Origin: Akkermansia muciniphila
Lineage (GTDB): Bacteria; Verrucomicrobiota; Verrucomicrobiia; Verrucomicrobiales; Akkermansiaceae
Direction: 5' to 3'
NCBI RefSeq assembly: GCF_018709685.1
Contig: NZ_JABDHQ010000012.1
Span: 28,839 to 92,838, forward strand
Length of the DNA: 64,000 bases
Shown here: positions 11,142-20,425 of the stretch, in pieces
Numbering within the stretch: the stretch's first letter is position 1
Layout: each line of letters opens with the position of its first letter
The notes under the pieces: model-generated
The model's input: only the letters and a program-made list of their open reading frames with translations
What the model was told of the DNA's origin: nothing
Database searches by the model: none
Position numbers and translations under genes: made by a program

Positions 11142-12578
11142 ATGAAGCATATTCACCTTCTGTTGCTGGCTCTGCTGGCCCTGTTTGCCGGGTCCCCGTT
11201 CCGGGCGGCCGCGGAGGAATCCTTCCGCGACCGGGTAGTGGTCATCCCCGTGGGAGAAGACTCCCTGACCAGCAAGCAGAGCTTCGGCTTCATGAACCGC
11301 ATCCTGAAGCGGGCGCAGGAGGAACAGGCGCGGGCCGTGGTGTTTGACCTGAACACGCCCGGCGGCCTGGCCTGGGAAACCAGCGAGATGATGATGAAAA
11401 GCATCCAGCCGCTGACCATTCCCACCTATGCCTACGTGAACCCCAAGGCCATGTCCGCCGGAGCGCTTATCTCCGCGGCGTGCGACAAGATTTACATGGC
11501 GCCCGTCTCCTCCATCGGCGCGGCGGGCATCATCACCTCCTCCGGGGAGGAAATGGACCCCGTCATGCGCAAGAAGGCGGAAAGCGCCTTCTGGGCCTTC
11601 ACCCGCTCCGTAGTCACGGAAAAGGGCTACCGCCCGGAGGTGGTGAAGGCCATGATGATTCCGTCCGACAAGGACCAGCAGTTCGGCCCCGTCAAGCTGG
11701 AAAAAGGCGCGCTCCTGACCCTGACGGGCAAGGAGGCCGCCACGCGGCTGGAAGACGGCAAGCCCCTGCTGGCCCAGGGAACGGCCACCTCCGTCACGGA
11801 CCTGCTGGCCCAGGAGAAGGTGGATGCCCCCGCGGTCACGGCGGAGCCCACCGCCTTTGAACGCATCGGCCTCTGGATTGCATGGGCCTCCCCCGTCCTG
11901 ATCCTGCTGGGCATCGGCGGCATTTACATGGAATTCAAGACTCCGGGGTTCGGCATCGGCGGCATTGTGGCTATTGCCGCGTTCGCCCTCTTCTTCTTCG
12001 GCAACAACATTGCGGGGAACCTGGCGGGGTATGAAACGGCGGCCCTGCTCATTCTGGGTGTGGTCCTGCTGTGCGTGGAATTCTTTGTCATCCCCGGCAC
12101 CTTCATTGCGGCCATTGCGGGCGGCATCTGCATCTTCCTGGCCCTGTTCGGCGGCATGATCAGCTCCTGGGAATGGGACCACGTTATCCGTGACGGACAG
12201 TGGGACGACGTCAACACGCTGGCAATGGTCCTGGGCATTCCCCTGCTGAAACTGGCCCTGGGCCTGACCGGAGGCGCCATCCTGATCGCCGTGCTGATGA
12301 AGTACCTGCCGGATTCCATCCTGATGCGCCGCGTGACGAACGCCACGGTCAGCGGAGGCCCCGCCGGGGAAGCCGTCAACATTCCGCGCGTGCAGGTAGG
12401 CGACCGGGGGAACGCCGTAACGGAGCTGAAACCCAACGGCAAGGCCATGATCCATGGCGAAATATGCGAGGTTTTCTCTCGACAAGGCATACTGATTAAG
12501 GGTACCCCTGTGCGCGTCGTGGACATCCGTCCGTTCGACCTCGTCGTCGTCAGGGACGACTCCCCTGCCGGGGACTGA
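11142..12578 (+). CDS. Membrane-bound ClpP-class serine protease, NfeD family
   Basis: A 478-residue long-form NfeD protein. After a signal peptide (about residues 1-24) comes a ClpP/SppA-like domain with DLNTPGG and the probable nucleophile Ser105 in PKAMSAGALI; Lys144 or Lys145 may complete a Ser-Lys dyad. Four to five transmembrane helices occupy about 245-395. The C-terminal OB-fold NfeD domain spans about 400-478 (GKAMIHGEICEVFSRQGILI). Family knowledge: these proteases are linked to membrane protein quality control and often pair with a flotillin or stomatin gene. No such partner is adjacent here; the next gene downstream is rimO after 28 bases. Confidence 0.88.
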   Translation: MKHIHLLLLALLALFAGSPFRAAAEESFRDRVVVIPVGEDSLTSKQSFGFMNRILKRAQEEQARAVVFDLNTPGGLAWETSEMMMKSIQPLTIPTYAYVNPKAMSAGALISAACDKIYMAPVSSIGAAGIITSSGEEMDPVMRKKAESAFWAFTRSVVTEKGYRPEVVKAMMIPSDKDQQFGPVKLEKGALLTLTGKEAATRLEDGKPLLAQGTATSVTDLLAQEKVDAPAVTAEPTAFERIGLWIAWASPVLILLGIGGIYMEFKTPGFGIGGIVAIAAFALFFFGNNIAGNLAGYETAALLILGVVLLCVEFFVIPGTFIAAIAGGICIFLALFGGMISSWEWDHVIRDGQWDDVNTLAMVLGIPLLKLALGLTGGAILIAVLMKYLPDSILMRRVTNATVSGGPAGEAVNIPRVQVGDRGNAVTELKPNGKAMIHGEICEVFSRQGILIKGTPVRVVDIRPFDLVVVRDDSPAGD

Positions 12579-12606
12579 CCTCACCACGCTCTCTTCACTC
12601 ACTGCC

Positions 12607-13965
12607 ATGCCTCTCACCGTTGGACTCATTTCCCTGGGCTGCCCCAAGAACCTGATCGACTCTGAAATCATGATCGGCCACATGCAGAAGGCCGGCATGG
12701 CCATGACCCCGGACCCGGAGCTGGCGGACGTGATGGTGGTCAACACCTGCGCCTTCATTGACCAGGCCAAGCAGGAAGCCATCGACGCCATTCTGGACGT
12801 CGTGCGCGCCCGGGAAAGCGGAGCCTATCCGGAAAACCAGAAGCTGATTGTGGCGGGCTGCCTGTCCCAGCGCTTCCAGAAGGAACTCCCTGCCCTGCTG
12901 CCGGAGGTGGACGCCTTCATCGGCCCGGACCAGATCACCAAACTCCCGGAAATCATCACGGAAGTGATGGAGCGGACCGCTCCGGACAAAAATTTTATTG
13001 AAGGCAAGTGCAAGTACGTGCCGGACTGGGACACGCCGCGCTACCGTCTTACCCCCTCCCACACGGCCTACATCAAGATAGCGGAAGGGTGCAATCACGG
13101 CTGCGCCTACTGCATCATCCCCATGATCCGGGGGCGCCACCGCAGCCGTTCCCAGCAGGACGTGGTGCGTGAAGCGGAAGCCCTCATCCGGTCCGGAGTA
13201 AAGGAAATCTGCCTGATTGCCCAGGACATTACCTATTACGGCATGGACAAATGGACGGACGCCCGCCCCAACCGCCGCAGCGCGGTGGACTCTTCCCGCG
13301 GGGAATCCCTGGCCACCCTGATCCGCGCCCTGAACGCCATTGAAGGGGAATTCTGGATCCGCCTGCTTTACACCCATCCCGCCCACTGGGGCGACGAGCT
13401 GACCGCCGCCATTGCGGAGAGTCCCAAGGTGGCCCGCTACGTGGACATCCCCCTCCAGCACATTTCCGACAACATGCTCAGCGCCATGCAGCGCGTGACG
13501 GACGGGGACTACATCCGCAACCTCCTGCGGGACATCCGGAAAGCCGTTCCGGGAATCGCCATCCGCACCACCTTCATCACCGGATTCCCCGGAGAGACGG
13601 AGGACGACCATCAGGAGCTGATGGAGTTCATTGAAGAATTCCGCTTTGAACGGGCCGGTATTTTCACCTTCTCACGGGAGGAGGGAACCAAGGCCTACAA
13701 GATGCCCAACCAGGTGCACCACCGCACCAAGGCGCGCCGCTATAATGAGGCCACCCTGCTGCTGACCCGCATTGCCTCGGAAACGGGCCAGGACCAGATC
13801 GGCAAAAAAATCCGCGTGCTGGTGGACGCGCCCGGCGTCGCCAGAACGGAATGGGACGCCCCGGACATTGACGGAACCGTCTCCGTCCCCCTCACCCTGC
13901 CCGTGGGAGAATTCGCCACGGTCACTGTAACGGACGCCGTGGCGTATGAGCTGACGGCGGAATAG
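12607..13965 (+). CDS. rimO: Ribosomal protein S12 methylthiotransferase RimO
   Basis: A radical SAM methylthiotransferase of 452 residues that adds a methylthio group to the conserved Asp of ribosomal protein S12. The N-terminal UPF0004 domain holds the auxiliary cluster cysteines Cys12, Cys48 and Cys85. The radical SAM triad is Cys162, Cys166 and Cys169 in GCNHGCAYC, followed by IIPMIRGRHRSR. A C-terminal TRAM domain ends the protein. The opening LISLGCPKNLIDSE is typical of RimO rather than MiaB. The start ATG follows the NfeD gene by 28 bases, suggesting co-transcription. It ends convergently with the lipoprotein gene at 14063-14680. Confidence 0.95.
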   Translation: MPLTVGLISLGCPKNLIDSEIMIGHMQKAGMAMTPDPELADVMVVNTCAFIDQAKQEAIDAILDVVRARESGAYPENQKLIVAGCLSQRFQKELPALLPEVDAFIGPDQITKLPEIITEVMERTAPDKNFIEGKCKYVPDWDTPRYRLTPSHTAYIKIAEGCNHGCAYCIIPMIRGRHRSRSQQDVVREAEALIRSGVKEICLIAQDITYYGMDKWTDARPNRRSAVDSSRGESLATLIRALNAIEGEFWIRLLYTHPAHWGDELTAAIAESPKVARYVDIPLQHISDNMLSAMQRVTDGDYIRNLLRDIRKAVPGIAIRTTFITGFPGETEDDHQELMEFIEEFRFERAGIFTFSREEGTKAYKMPNQVHHRTKARRYNEATLLLTRIASETGQDQIGKKIRVLVDAPGVARTEWDAPDIDGTVSVPLTLPVGEFATVTVTDAVAYELTAE

Positions 13966-14062
13966 GTTTCAGCCAATCAGACAGGAGAAAACAAGGTTAG
14001 AGAGACCAGCGCAGGCGGGTAACAAATTCATCCCCGCTCTCCGGCGTCTGCGCCAAAGGCGC

Positions 14063-14680
14063 TTATTGCTTCACGCTGGATTCCGGGAGAGGCGCACTGA
14101 CCGGAGGAGGTTCCTGCGGCGCGGCTCCCGAAGGTGACGGGGAAGCGGAGGCCGGCACCGGAACCAGGGAGGTATCCATGCGGGACATATCCAGCTCACG
14201 GGAAGCCGCTGCGGCTTCCGGGCTGACGGCGCCCATATTGGCGGGCAGCGGAAGCAGGGCTCCGTCCGGCCCTACCATGTCGGGAGCGGTGACGGGATAA
14301 AAGCCCATCATTTCCTGCGGATTGACTACTTCAGACAGGCTCACGTACCCCTGGCTGCCGTCCTCAAATTCCACCTTGGCGAACAAGTCTCCGCAAACCA
14401 GCACCTTGGCTGTTTTCACGCCACCCTTGACGGTTCCGCTCGTGGAAAAATTATTCTCCGGATTCTGCTCGAACACCATCAGCTTCTCCTTCTTGAACGT
14501 GACGGATTCCCCCGGCTTGTAAGACGCCTGGTCCGCCCTGTGTTTGGCCGCCATTTTCTTGGACGTGATGCCCACGGGGTCCAGCGCCGAACTCTGGCGC
14601 TCCCAGGCATTCATATGCTTGTTCGGGCCGCAGGAGGCCAGAAGCGCCAGCAGGGCGGAAGGGAGAAGTGCCAATTTCAT
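14063..14680 (-). CDS. Putative lipoprotein of unknown function
   Basis: A 205-residue predicted lipoprotein: the signal peptide MKLALLPSALLALLASC ends in a LASC lipobox (Cys17). The mature region has a possible SH3-like beta segment around 55-120 (GESVTFKKEKLMVFEQNP, VKTAKVLVCGDLFAKVEFEDG), then a low-complexity Pro/Ser/Ala-rich tail of about 60 residues. I recognise no family. Convergent with rimO and divergent from malQ, it appears to be a single-gene unit. Confidence 0.72.
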   Translation of the reverse strand: MKLALLPSALLALLASCGPNKHMNAWERQSSALDPVGITSKKMAAKHRADQASYKPGESVTFKKEKLMVFEQNPENNFSTSGTVKGGVKTAKVLVCGDLFAKVEFEDGSQGYVSLSEVVNPQEMMGFYPVTAPDMVGPDGALLPLPANMGAVSPEAAAASRELDMSRMDTSLVPVPASASPSPSGAAPQEPPPVSAPLPESSVKQ

Positions 14681-14959
14681 TTGCGTATGATTTTAACTGC
14701 CACAGATTGCGGATGGAAGCAGAATTTGCGCCTGTTTGCGCAGGATGCCATTTCAAAAGAAAAATCCCGTCTTTCATGTCCATGCGCGTTCCGTTCATTC
14801 CGGGCAGCCAGGAAAACTTCTGCGCGCTCTTCCTGCGGAAACCGCGGAATCATGGCGCAAAGGCAACGTATTAGGCTTGCCGCATTCCTCCGGGAGATGC
14901 TATTCTGCTACTCACGGTTTCCACGGCTGGCACAGGTCCATCCGGGAAACCGTTCAAGC

Positions 14960-16831
14960 ATGCGTTCTGATATGGATGAAAAGAGATTAGCCGGCGTAGT
15001 TCTGCCATTGTTCTCCCTGCGCCGCAACAACGACCACGGCATCGGGGACCTGACGGCCCTGCGCCAGTGGATTGACTGGGCGGCGGACGCCCATGTGGGA
15101 TTTCTCCAGCTCCTGCCCGTCAATGCTCTGGGGCGGGACGAATGCCCTTCCCCCTATTCCGCCATCAGCTCCATTGCCCTGGAGCCCCTGTACCTTTCCC
15201 TGGAACCCTGGACCATCCCCGGCCTGGAAGAACGCGTCTTCAATGAAACCGGGGATACGCTGCCGTGGGAACAGCCCTCCGGCCCCAACCTGGTGGACTA
15301 CCCCAAGGTCAGGTTCTGGAAAATGTGGATTCTGCGGGAAGCGTGGAACAATTTTAAGACCAAGCCGGAATATGAAGGCATCATGCCCAAGTTCCGGGAA
15401 TGGGTGAAGGAACAGGGAAGCTGGCTGGAAGACTTTGTCTGCTTCCAGGTTCTCTGCGACCTGTTCGGCACGGAGATCTGGTGGCACTGGCCGGAGCAGG
15501 ACCCCGCGCGGGCCAAGGCCATCGCCGCCGATTACGAGGAGGAAAAGGACTTTGCCCGCTGGCTTCAGTGGCTCTGTGAAAAGCAGTGGGAATTCATCCG
15601 GATTTACGCGGACGAACGCAACGTGAAACTGATGGGGGACATCCCCATCGGCGTTTCCCTGAGCAGCGCGGACGTCTTCTTTGAACGCTACCTGTTTGAT
15701 ACGGACTGGTGCGGCGGCGCCCCGGCGGAAGGCAATTACGCGGAGGATCCGTTCACGGCAAAATGGGGGCAGAACTGGGGCATTCCCCTGTACAAATGGG
15801 ACGTCATGGCCCAGGACAACTTTGCCTGGTGGAGACGCCGGGTGAAGTACTGCACCAAGATTTTCAGCATGTACAGGATTGACCACATCCTGGGCTTTTA
15901 CCGCATTTACTCCTTCCCGTGGAAACCCACGGAAAACGAGGTTTTCCTGCCTCTTACCCTTGAGCAGGCGGCCCAGAGAACGGGAGGCAGGCTCCCCGGC
16001 TTCAAGCCGCGCGCGGATGACAACGCCGTGGACCGCAACCTGAACCTGACGGACGGAGACCTTTACCTGCGCCTCCTGCTCTCCGCCGCCCCCGGCGTCA
16101 GCGTGGTGGGGGAAGACCTGGGGTGCGTGCCGGATTACGTGCGCCCGAACATGCGCCAGCTTAACATTCCCGGTTTCAAGATACCCCACTGGGAAATCAG
16201 GACGGACGGCACCATCACTCCCGGAAAGGAATACCATGAATGCTCCTTTGCGGCGTTCGGCACGCATGACTTTGAAACCATCATGCGGACCTGGAATGAC
16301 AGCTACGCCAAGATTGAACGTGCACGGAAACTGGGCCTGTGGGAGGGCACCTCTCCCAAAACGCCGTCCGGCCCGGAGCAGGAAAGCATTGTGCACCAGG
16401 CGGAAGACGGAGCGCGCCTGCTGAAATGGTTTGCGGACTTCGCGGGCATGCAGCCGGAAACATGGCTCTCCTACTGGAACCTGGAGATCAAGACGGCCAT
16501 GTACAATGCCCTGTTCCGTTCCAACTCCCGTTATGCGGCCATCCTCTGGCCCGCCCTCTTTGACGTCAACAAGCGCCTGAACATTCCCGGAACCACGGGA
16601 GGCACCAACTGGCGGGAGCGCATGCCCTTCAAGGCTGTGGAAGCTTATGACATGCCCCAGACCGCATGGCTGCGCAACGTCATCAGCGGTTCGGACCGCA
16701 CGCCGCTGCAAGGGGAAGACGCCATCAGAGCGCTCAAGGAATCCAGCAGGCGCCTCTTCCCGAAGGTCACCGTCAACAATGAACGCTTCCTGAAACGGAT
16801 GCTGATGTGGCCCAACGGAAAATCCCTGTAA
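14960..16831 (+). CDS. malQ: 4-alpha-glucanotransferase (amylomaltase, GH77)
   Basis: A GH77 enzyme that transfers alpha-1,4-glucan segments between maltodextrins, used in glycogen or maltodextrin metabolism in the cytoplasm. The frame is open from 14540, but the family match starts near RLAGVVLPLFSLRRNNDHGIG, so I use the ATG at 14960 (623 residues); the ATG at 14972 is also possible. Motifs include SPYSAISSIALEPLYL near the N-terminus, FSMYRIDHILGFYRIY containing the catalytic-region Asp, VVGEDLGCVP with the likely acid/base Glu, and FGTHDFETI where families usually have THD. The spacing resembles plain bacterial and plant DPE1-type enzymes, with no N-terminal starch-binding domains. No other glycogen genes are adjacent. 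Confidence 0.93.
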   Translation: MRSDMDEKRLAGVVLPLFSLRRNNDHGIGDLTALRQWIDWAADAHVGFLQLLPVNALGRDECPSPYSAISSIALEPLYLSLEPWTIPGLEERVFNETGDTLPWEQPSGPNLVDYPKVRFWKMWILREAWNNFKTKPEYEGIMPKFREWVKEQGSWLEDFVCFQVLCDLFGTEIWWHWPEQDPARAKAIAADYEEEKDFARWLQWLCEKQWEFIRIYADERNVKLMGDIPIGVSLSSADVFFERYLFDTDWCGGAPAEGNYAEDPFTAKWGQNWGIPLYKWDVMAQDNFAWWRRRVKYCTKIFSMYRIDHILGFYRIYSFPWKPTENEVFLPLTLEQAAQRTGGRLPGFKPRADDNAVDRNLNLTDGDLYLRLLLSAAPGVSVVGEDLGCVPDYVRPNMRQLNIPGFKIPHWEIRTDGTITPGKEYHECSFAAFGTHDFETIMRTWNDSYAKIERARKLGLWEGTSPKTPSGPEQESIVHQAEDGARLLKWFADFAGMQPETWLSYWNLEIKTAMYNALFRSNSRYAAILWPALFDVNKRLNIPGTTGGTNWRERMPFKAVEAYDMPQTAWLRNVISGSDRTPLQGEDAIRALKESSRRLFPKVTVNNERFLKRMLMWPNGKSL

Positions 16832-16989
16832 GTTCCGGCCAGTTTCCGGAAGGCCCTCAAGACCTTGCGGCGCTTCACGGCCTTTAAGGGAATAATCCCG
16901 GAAATGGATAATCCCCGGAGCTTCCTTTAACTGTTCCTTCCTTTGCATCCGTCCTTGCCTCCTGCCGGAAAAGCTTCCATACTCCCCGC

Positions 16990-17850
16990 ATGACCTGGAG
17001 CTGGAACAAACTGTCCCCCGCCAAATGGGAAGACGCGTGGAGCGAACGCATTGCCGGAAATCCCAATGCCTCCATCACCATCATCAAAGGGGGCAAGACC
17101 ATCAGAATTACCGTTTACTGTGACCAGGAAGAAGACGCCCTGACCCTGAAGCAGTATTTTGGCGGCTCCGTCCGGGAAATCAAGACGCGGGACTGGGTAG
17201 CGGCCCAGAACCGGGAGGAACGCGCTCCGCTCAAAATAAGGAATTCCCTGGTCATCACGGAACAGAGCTCCGCAGAAAAGCTTGCCGCCCTGCGGCAACA
17301 ATTCCCCGGACGCCGTATTCTGAGCGTTCCGGCGGAAATGGCCTTCGGCACCGGAGACCATGCCACCACGTCCGCCTGCCTGCGCTTCATTGCCGACTTT
17401 GCGCACTCCCGCAAGGGAAGAGCCTGGACTATGACGGACATCGGCTGCGGAACCGCCGTACTGGCGATTGCGGCGCTGAAACTGGGGGCGGAGCACGCCG
17501 CAGCCTTCGACTTTGACCCCATGGCGGTTGAAGTGGCCCGGCACAACATGGAACGCAACGCCGTCACGCCTGAACAACTGGATTTATTTGTCGGGGACGT
17601 TTTTGAATGGACGCCCGCAGCCCGGCAGAAGGGCAGCCTGGTCGTCGCCAACCTGTTTTCCACCATCCTGCAAAAGGCTTTTCCCCATATTATCGCGGCG
17701 ATGCAGAAGGATGCCGTGCTGGTCATTTCCGGGATTCTGGCCTCCCAGTGGGAAGAAACGAAGGCGGCAGCGGAACATCACGGCCTCTCCTTTGATCGGG
17801 TCATCAAACGCGGCAAATGGGTCACAGCCAAAGGCGGAATGGCGAAGTAG
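16990..17850 (+). CDS. prmA: Ribosomal protein L11 methyltransferase PrmA
   Basis: A 286-residue protein methyltransferase that trimethylates ribosomal protein L11. The N-terminal substrate-recognition domain (about 1-105) is followed by a Rossmann SAM-binding domain: AFGTGDHATTSACLRF is the PrmA signature, and TDIGCGTAVLAIAALKLGA is SAM motif I. The start ATG is preceded by a C-rich leader without Shine-Dalgarno. It begins 158 bases after malQ and ends convergently with ribE. Confidence 0.93.
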   Translation: MTWSWNKLSPAKWEDAWSERIAGNPNASITIIKGGKTIRITVYCDQEEDALTLKQYFGGSVREIKTRDWVAAQNREERAPLKIRNSLVITEQSSAEKLAALRQQFPGRRILSVPAEMAFGTGDHATTSACLRFIADFAHSRKGRAWTMTDIGCGTAVLAIAALKLGAEHAAAFDFDPMAVEVARHNMERNAVTPEQLDLFVGDVFEWTPAARQKGSLVVANLFSTILQKAFPHIIAAMQKDAVLVISGILASQWEETKAAAEHHGLSFDRVIKRGKWVTAKGGMAK

Positions 17851-17992
17851 GGCGTTCCTTTACGGGGGCGCTGGAATAACGCTTGTCCCGGCAGGACGTA
17901 CCTTCACAAGCCAGTGGAATACATCTTTCCCCTGCACAAAATCAATCCGTCCTGCGGGCCTCACACTTCACCTTCACCCCTCCCGGAAAGCC

Positions 17993-18595
17993 TCACCCCT
18001 CCGCGTTTTCGCGGGCAGTAAACAGCTTTTCCACGTACTTGGCCAGCATGTCCACTTCCAGATTTACCGGCTGGCCGGAAACGGCGCGTTGCAGGTTCGT
18101 GCGGCCAAAGGTATGGGGCGTAATCCAGAATTCCAGCAGGGAGCCGTTCAGATTGGCGATTGTCAGGGAAATGCCGTCAATGGTGATGGAGCCCTTGTCA
18201 ATGCAGTAACGGGCCAGTTCATCCGGAATGCGGACTTCCAGGCGGTGGTCCTGTCCCACGGGTTCCAGGGCCGTAACCGTCCCGGTATTGTCCACATGCC
18301 CCATCACAAAGTGGCCGCCGAAGCGGTCCATGGCGGACATGGCGCGCTCCAGGTTCACCAGGCCCCCGGGCTGGAGGTTCCCCAGGCTGGTGACGCGGAG
18401 GGTCTGGGAAAGCAGGTCAAAGGAGACCCGCTCCCCGTCCAGCGCGTCCACGGTCAGGCAGCAGCCGTTGACGGCTACGGAATCACCCAGGGAAAGTTCA
18501 CGGCCAAACGGAATTACCAGCGTCAGCCTGGCTCCGCCGTTGATGGGCGTAAACCCTTCCACGGTTCCTGTTGTTTCAACGAGTCCGGTAAACAT
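17993..18595 (-). CDS. ribE: Riboflavin synthase alpha chain
   Basis: This 200-residue enzyme dismutates two 6,7-dimethyl-8-ribityllumazine molecules to riboflavin. It shows the two lumazine-binding repeats: MFTGLVETTGTVEG opens the first and HFVMGHVDNTGTV the second, with the typical VNGCCLTVD segment (the first repeat) and its counterpart IDGISLTI in the second. It starts 24 bases downstream of the antiporter gene on the same strand, so the two are probably one transcript. The gap is too short for an FMN riboswitch, and no other riboflavin genes are close. Confidence 0.95.
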   Translation of the reverse strand: MFTGLVETTGTVEGFTPINGGARLTLVIPFGRELSLGDSVAVNGCCLTVDALDGERVSFDLLSQTLRVTSLGNLQPGGLVNLERAMSAMDRFGGHFVMGHVDNTGTVTALEPVGQDHRLEVRIPDELARYCIDKGSITIDGISLTIANLNGSLLEFWITPHTFGRTNLQRAVSGQPVNLEVDMLAKYVEKLFTARENAEG

Positions 18596-18619
18596 AAAAG
18601 TAACGTCCGGCTCCGCCCC

Positions 18620-20233
18620 TTAATGGCCGAAGCAGGTGAAGAAGATGAACACGACAGCCGTGGGGAAAGCCGCCCAGGCAAACAGCCACAGGGGATTGAT
18701 GCCCTTGAAGTACTTGCCCAGAATAGCCTGCCCCGCCGGGTTGGGGGCGTTGGCGATGACCGTCAGGCCGCCGCCCGTTACGGCGCCGGCCACCACGGAG
18801 TATTTGACGGCTTCCGGCAGGTTGGGCACCGTGGACGCCAGGAAGGTGACGGCGGCGTTATCATTGAACGCCGTCAGCAGCGTGGCGCCGATCATGGCGT
18901 AGTCCCCCAGGCGCGTCAGCACCGGTTCCAGCCACCAGGCCTGCACGCCGCCCAGAATGACCAGGCCCGCCAGGAAGAAGCCCACCATCATGGGAACACG
19001 CAGGGACATCTGGTTCTGGTACTGGGGGGTGGCCACCGTAAAGCCGATGAAGAAGAGGAAACTGCCGATGAACATGACCGGTTCATGGGCAAAGAGGACC
19101 GTCCAGGTCAGGAAGCAGACGTGCGCCAACGTCACCCACGCCGGAATCTTGTCATTGCGGTCTTCCCAGGACTGGGGAACGGCGTCGTCAAACTCGTTGA
19201 ACTCGCGCTGCTGGGCGGCCAGCCGACCGAACTCCTTGCGGAAGAGGAAGAAGTAGGCCAGGTTGGAAATGATGATGGCGGAAACAGCCTTCCAGCCAAA
19301 GTGCTGGATCATGTGCGCAAGGCCCCAGTCCCACTTTTCCGCCACCATCACCACGGGCGGCGCGGCAAAATGCGTCAGGGTGCCGCCTATGGAGATGTTC
19401 ACGAAGAGCAGCCCCAGCGTTGCGTACATCAGGGTCTTCTTCGGCTTGAGGTCGTAAAACTTCTTGCTCAGGATCAGGGCGCCGATCGTCATGGCGGCAG
19501 GTTCCGTAATCAGGGAACCGAGCAGGGGAGCAAGGGTCATCACAGAAATCCACCAGGCCCCGGGCGAAGATTTCCCGAGTTTGGCGCCGTAGTTGACCAC
19601 GGATTCCGCCAGCTTGAAGATGGGCCGGGAAGAGGCGATGATCATGATGATCATCACGAACATGGGCTCCGTGAAAGAGCAGTCGTAATTCAAATAGGCT
19701 GAGAAGTCCTCAAAGGAATAATACTTCCAGCACACGAACATGAAGGGGATGATCCAGATGCCGAACACGGCTTCCACCTCCCCCAGGAAATGGAAAATGG
19801 CGGACGCGAAGGAGACCGGCAGGCGCTCCTCCGGGTGCATCACGCGGAAGTTGGTTTCCTTGAGCTTTTCCTTGTAGCGCAGCGCCAGCTTGTGGGAATA
19901 GCGTTCAAAGCGCCCTGCCAGGAAGGTATGGATAATGGCGCCCATAAAGACGAGCGTCACGGCTAGGTTGAAACCGCCGGACTGCTCGTTGCGCTCGGTA
20001 AGCACCTGCATCAGGCTGGCATCCGGCGGAGCGGGCTTGTACTGGTTCAGGGGAATGGGAAAATGGCTGTACTGGGACTCTCCCCCCACTTCCGTGGCGG
20101 GATACGCGGGTTCCGTCACTCGTACAGAAGCCTCGGCGGCCGATGCACCCAGAAAAAAGGCGGCGGCGGCCACGGTAGTGAGCAGCCCCGCACGGCGCGC
20201 CAGAACTTTGAAGAAATGACAAATACAGCTCAT
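18620..20233 (-). CDS. Putative Na+/H+ antiporter (Na_H_antiport_2 family)
   Basis: A polytopic membrane protein of 537 residues from the ATG at 20233 (a GTG lies at 20254). It opens with a cleavable-looking signal (about 1-35), then an exported stretch with PAYPATEVGGESQYSHFPIP, then about ten or more membrane helices. The overall pattern, including FSFTEPMFVMIIMIIASSRP-like and TAFNDNAAVTFLA segments, matches the putative Na+/H+ antiporter family related to the ion transporter superfamily. The Asn-Asp pair in FNDNAA may take part in ion binding. The assignment comes from recall of the family. It is divergent from the deacetylase gene and upstream of ribE. Confidence 0.75.
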   Translation of the reverse strand: MSCICHFFKVLARRAGLLTTVAAAAFFLGASAAEASVRVTEPAYPATEVGGESQYSHFPIPLNQYKPAPPDASLMQVLTERNEQSGGFNLAVTLVFMGAIIHTFLAGRFERYSHKLALRYKEKLKETNFRVMHPEERLPVSFASAIFHFLGEVEAVFGIWIIPFMFVCWKYYSFEDFSAYLNYDCSFTEPMFVMIIMIIASSRPIFKLAESVVNYGAKLGKSSPGAWWISVMTLAPLLGSLITEPAAMTIGALILSKKFYDLKPKKTLMYATLGLLFVNISIGGTLTHFAAPPVVMVAEKWDWGLAHMIQHFGWKAVSAIIISNLAYFFLFRKEFGRLAAQQREFNEFDDAVPQSWEDRNDKIPAWVTLAHVCFLTWTVLFAHEPVMFIGSFLFFIGFTVATPQYQNQMSLRVPMMVGFFLAGLVILGGVQAWWLEPVLTRLGDYAMIGATLLTAFNDNAAVTFLASTVPNLPEAVKYSVVAGAVTGGGLTVIANAPNPAGQAILGKYFKGINPLWLFAWAAFPTAVVFIFFTCFGH

Positions 20234-20425
20234 GTCTGCGGACACACTAAACACCTCCCCTTTTTTCGGCGAGCGGAAAATGAGTCTGTATGCTTTTTAA
20301 CGGGAACGGGTTCAGTCCGGAAAAATCCGTACGGAACTGAAAGGGAGCGCATGCGGCAGGGAAAGCCTGTCATGCCTGCCTGAGTTTAAGGTTGAACAGG
20401 AAACTTAAAAATAGTAGTTGCAGGT

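Noticed and set aside
17851..18595. FMN riboswitch upstream of ribE
   Set aside because: ribE is only 24 bases behind the antiporter gene; there is no room for the conserved aptamer and no matching motifs were seen.
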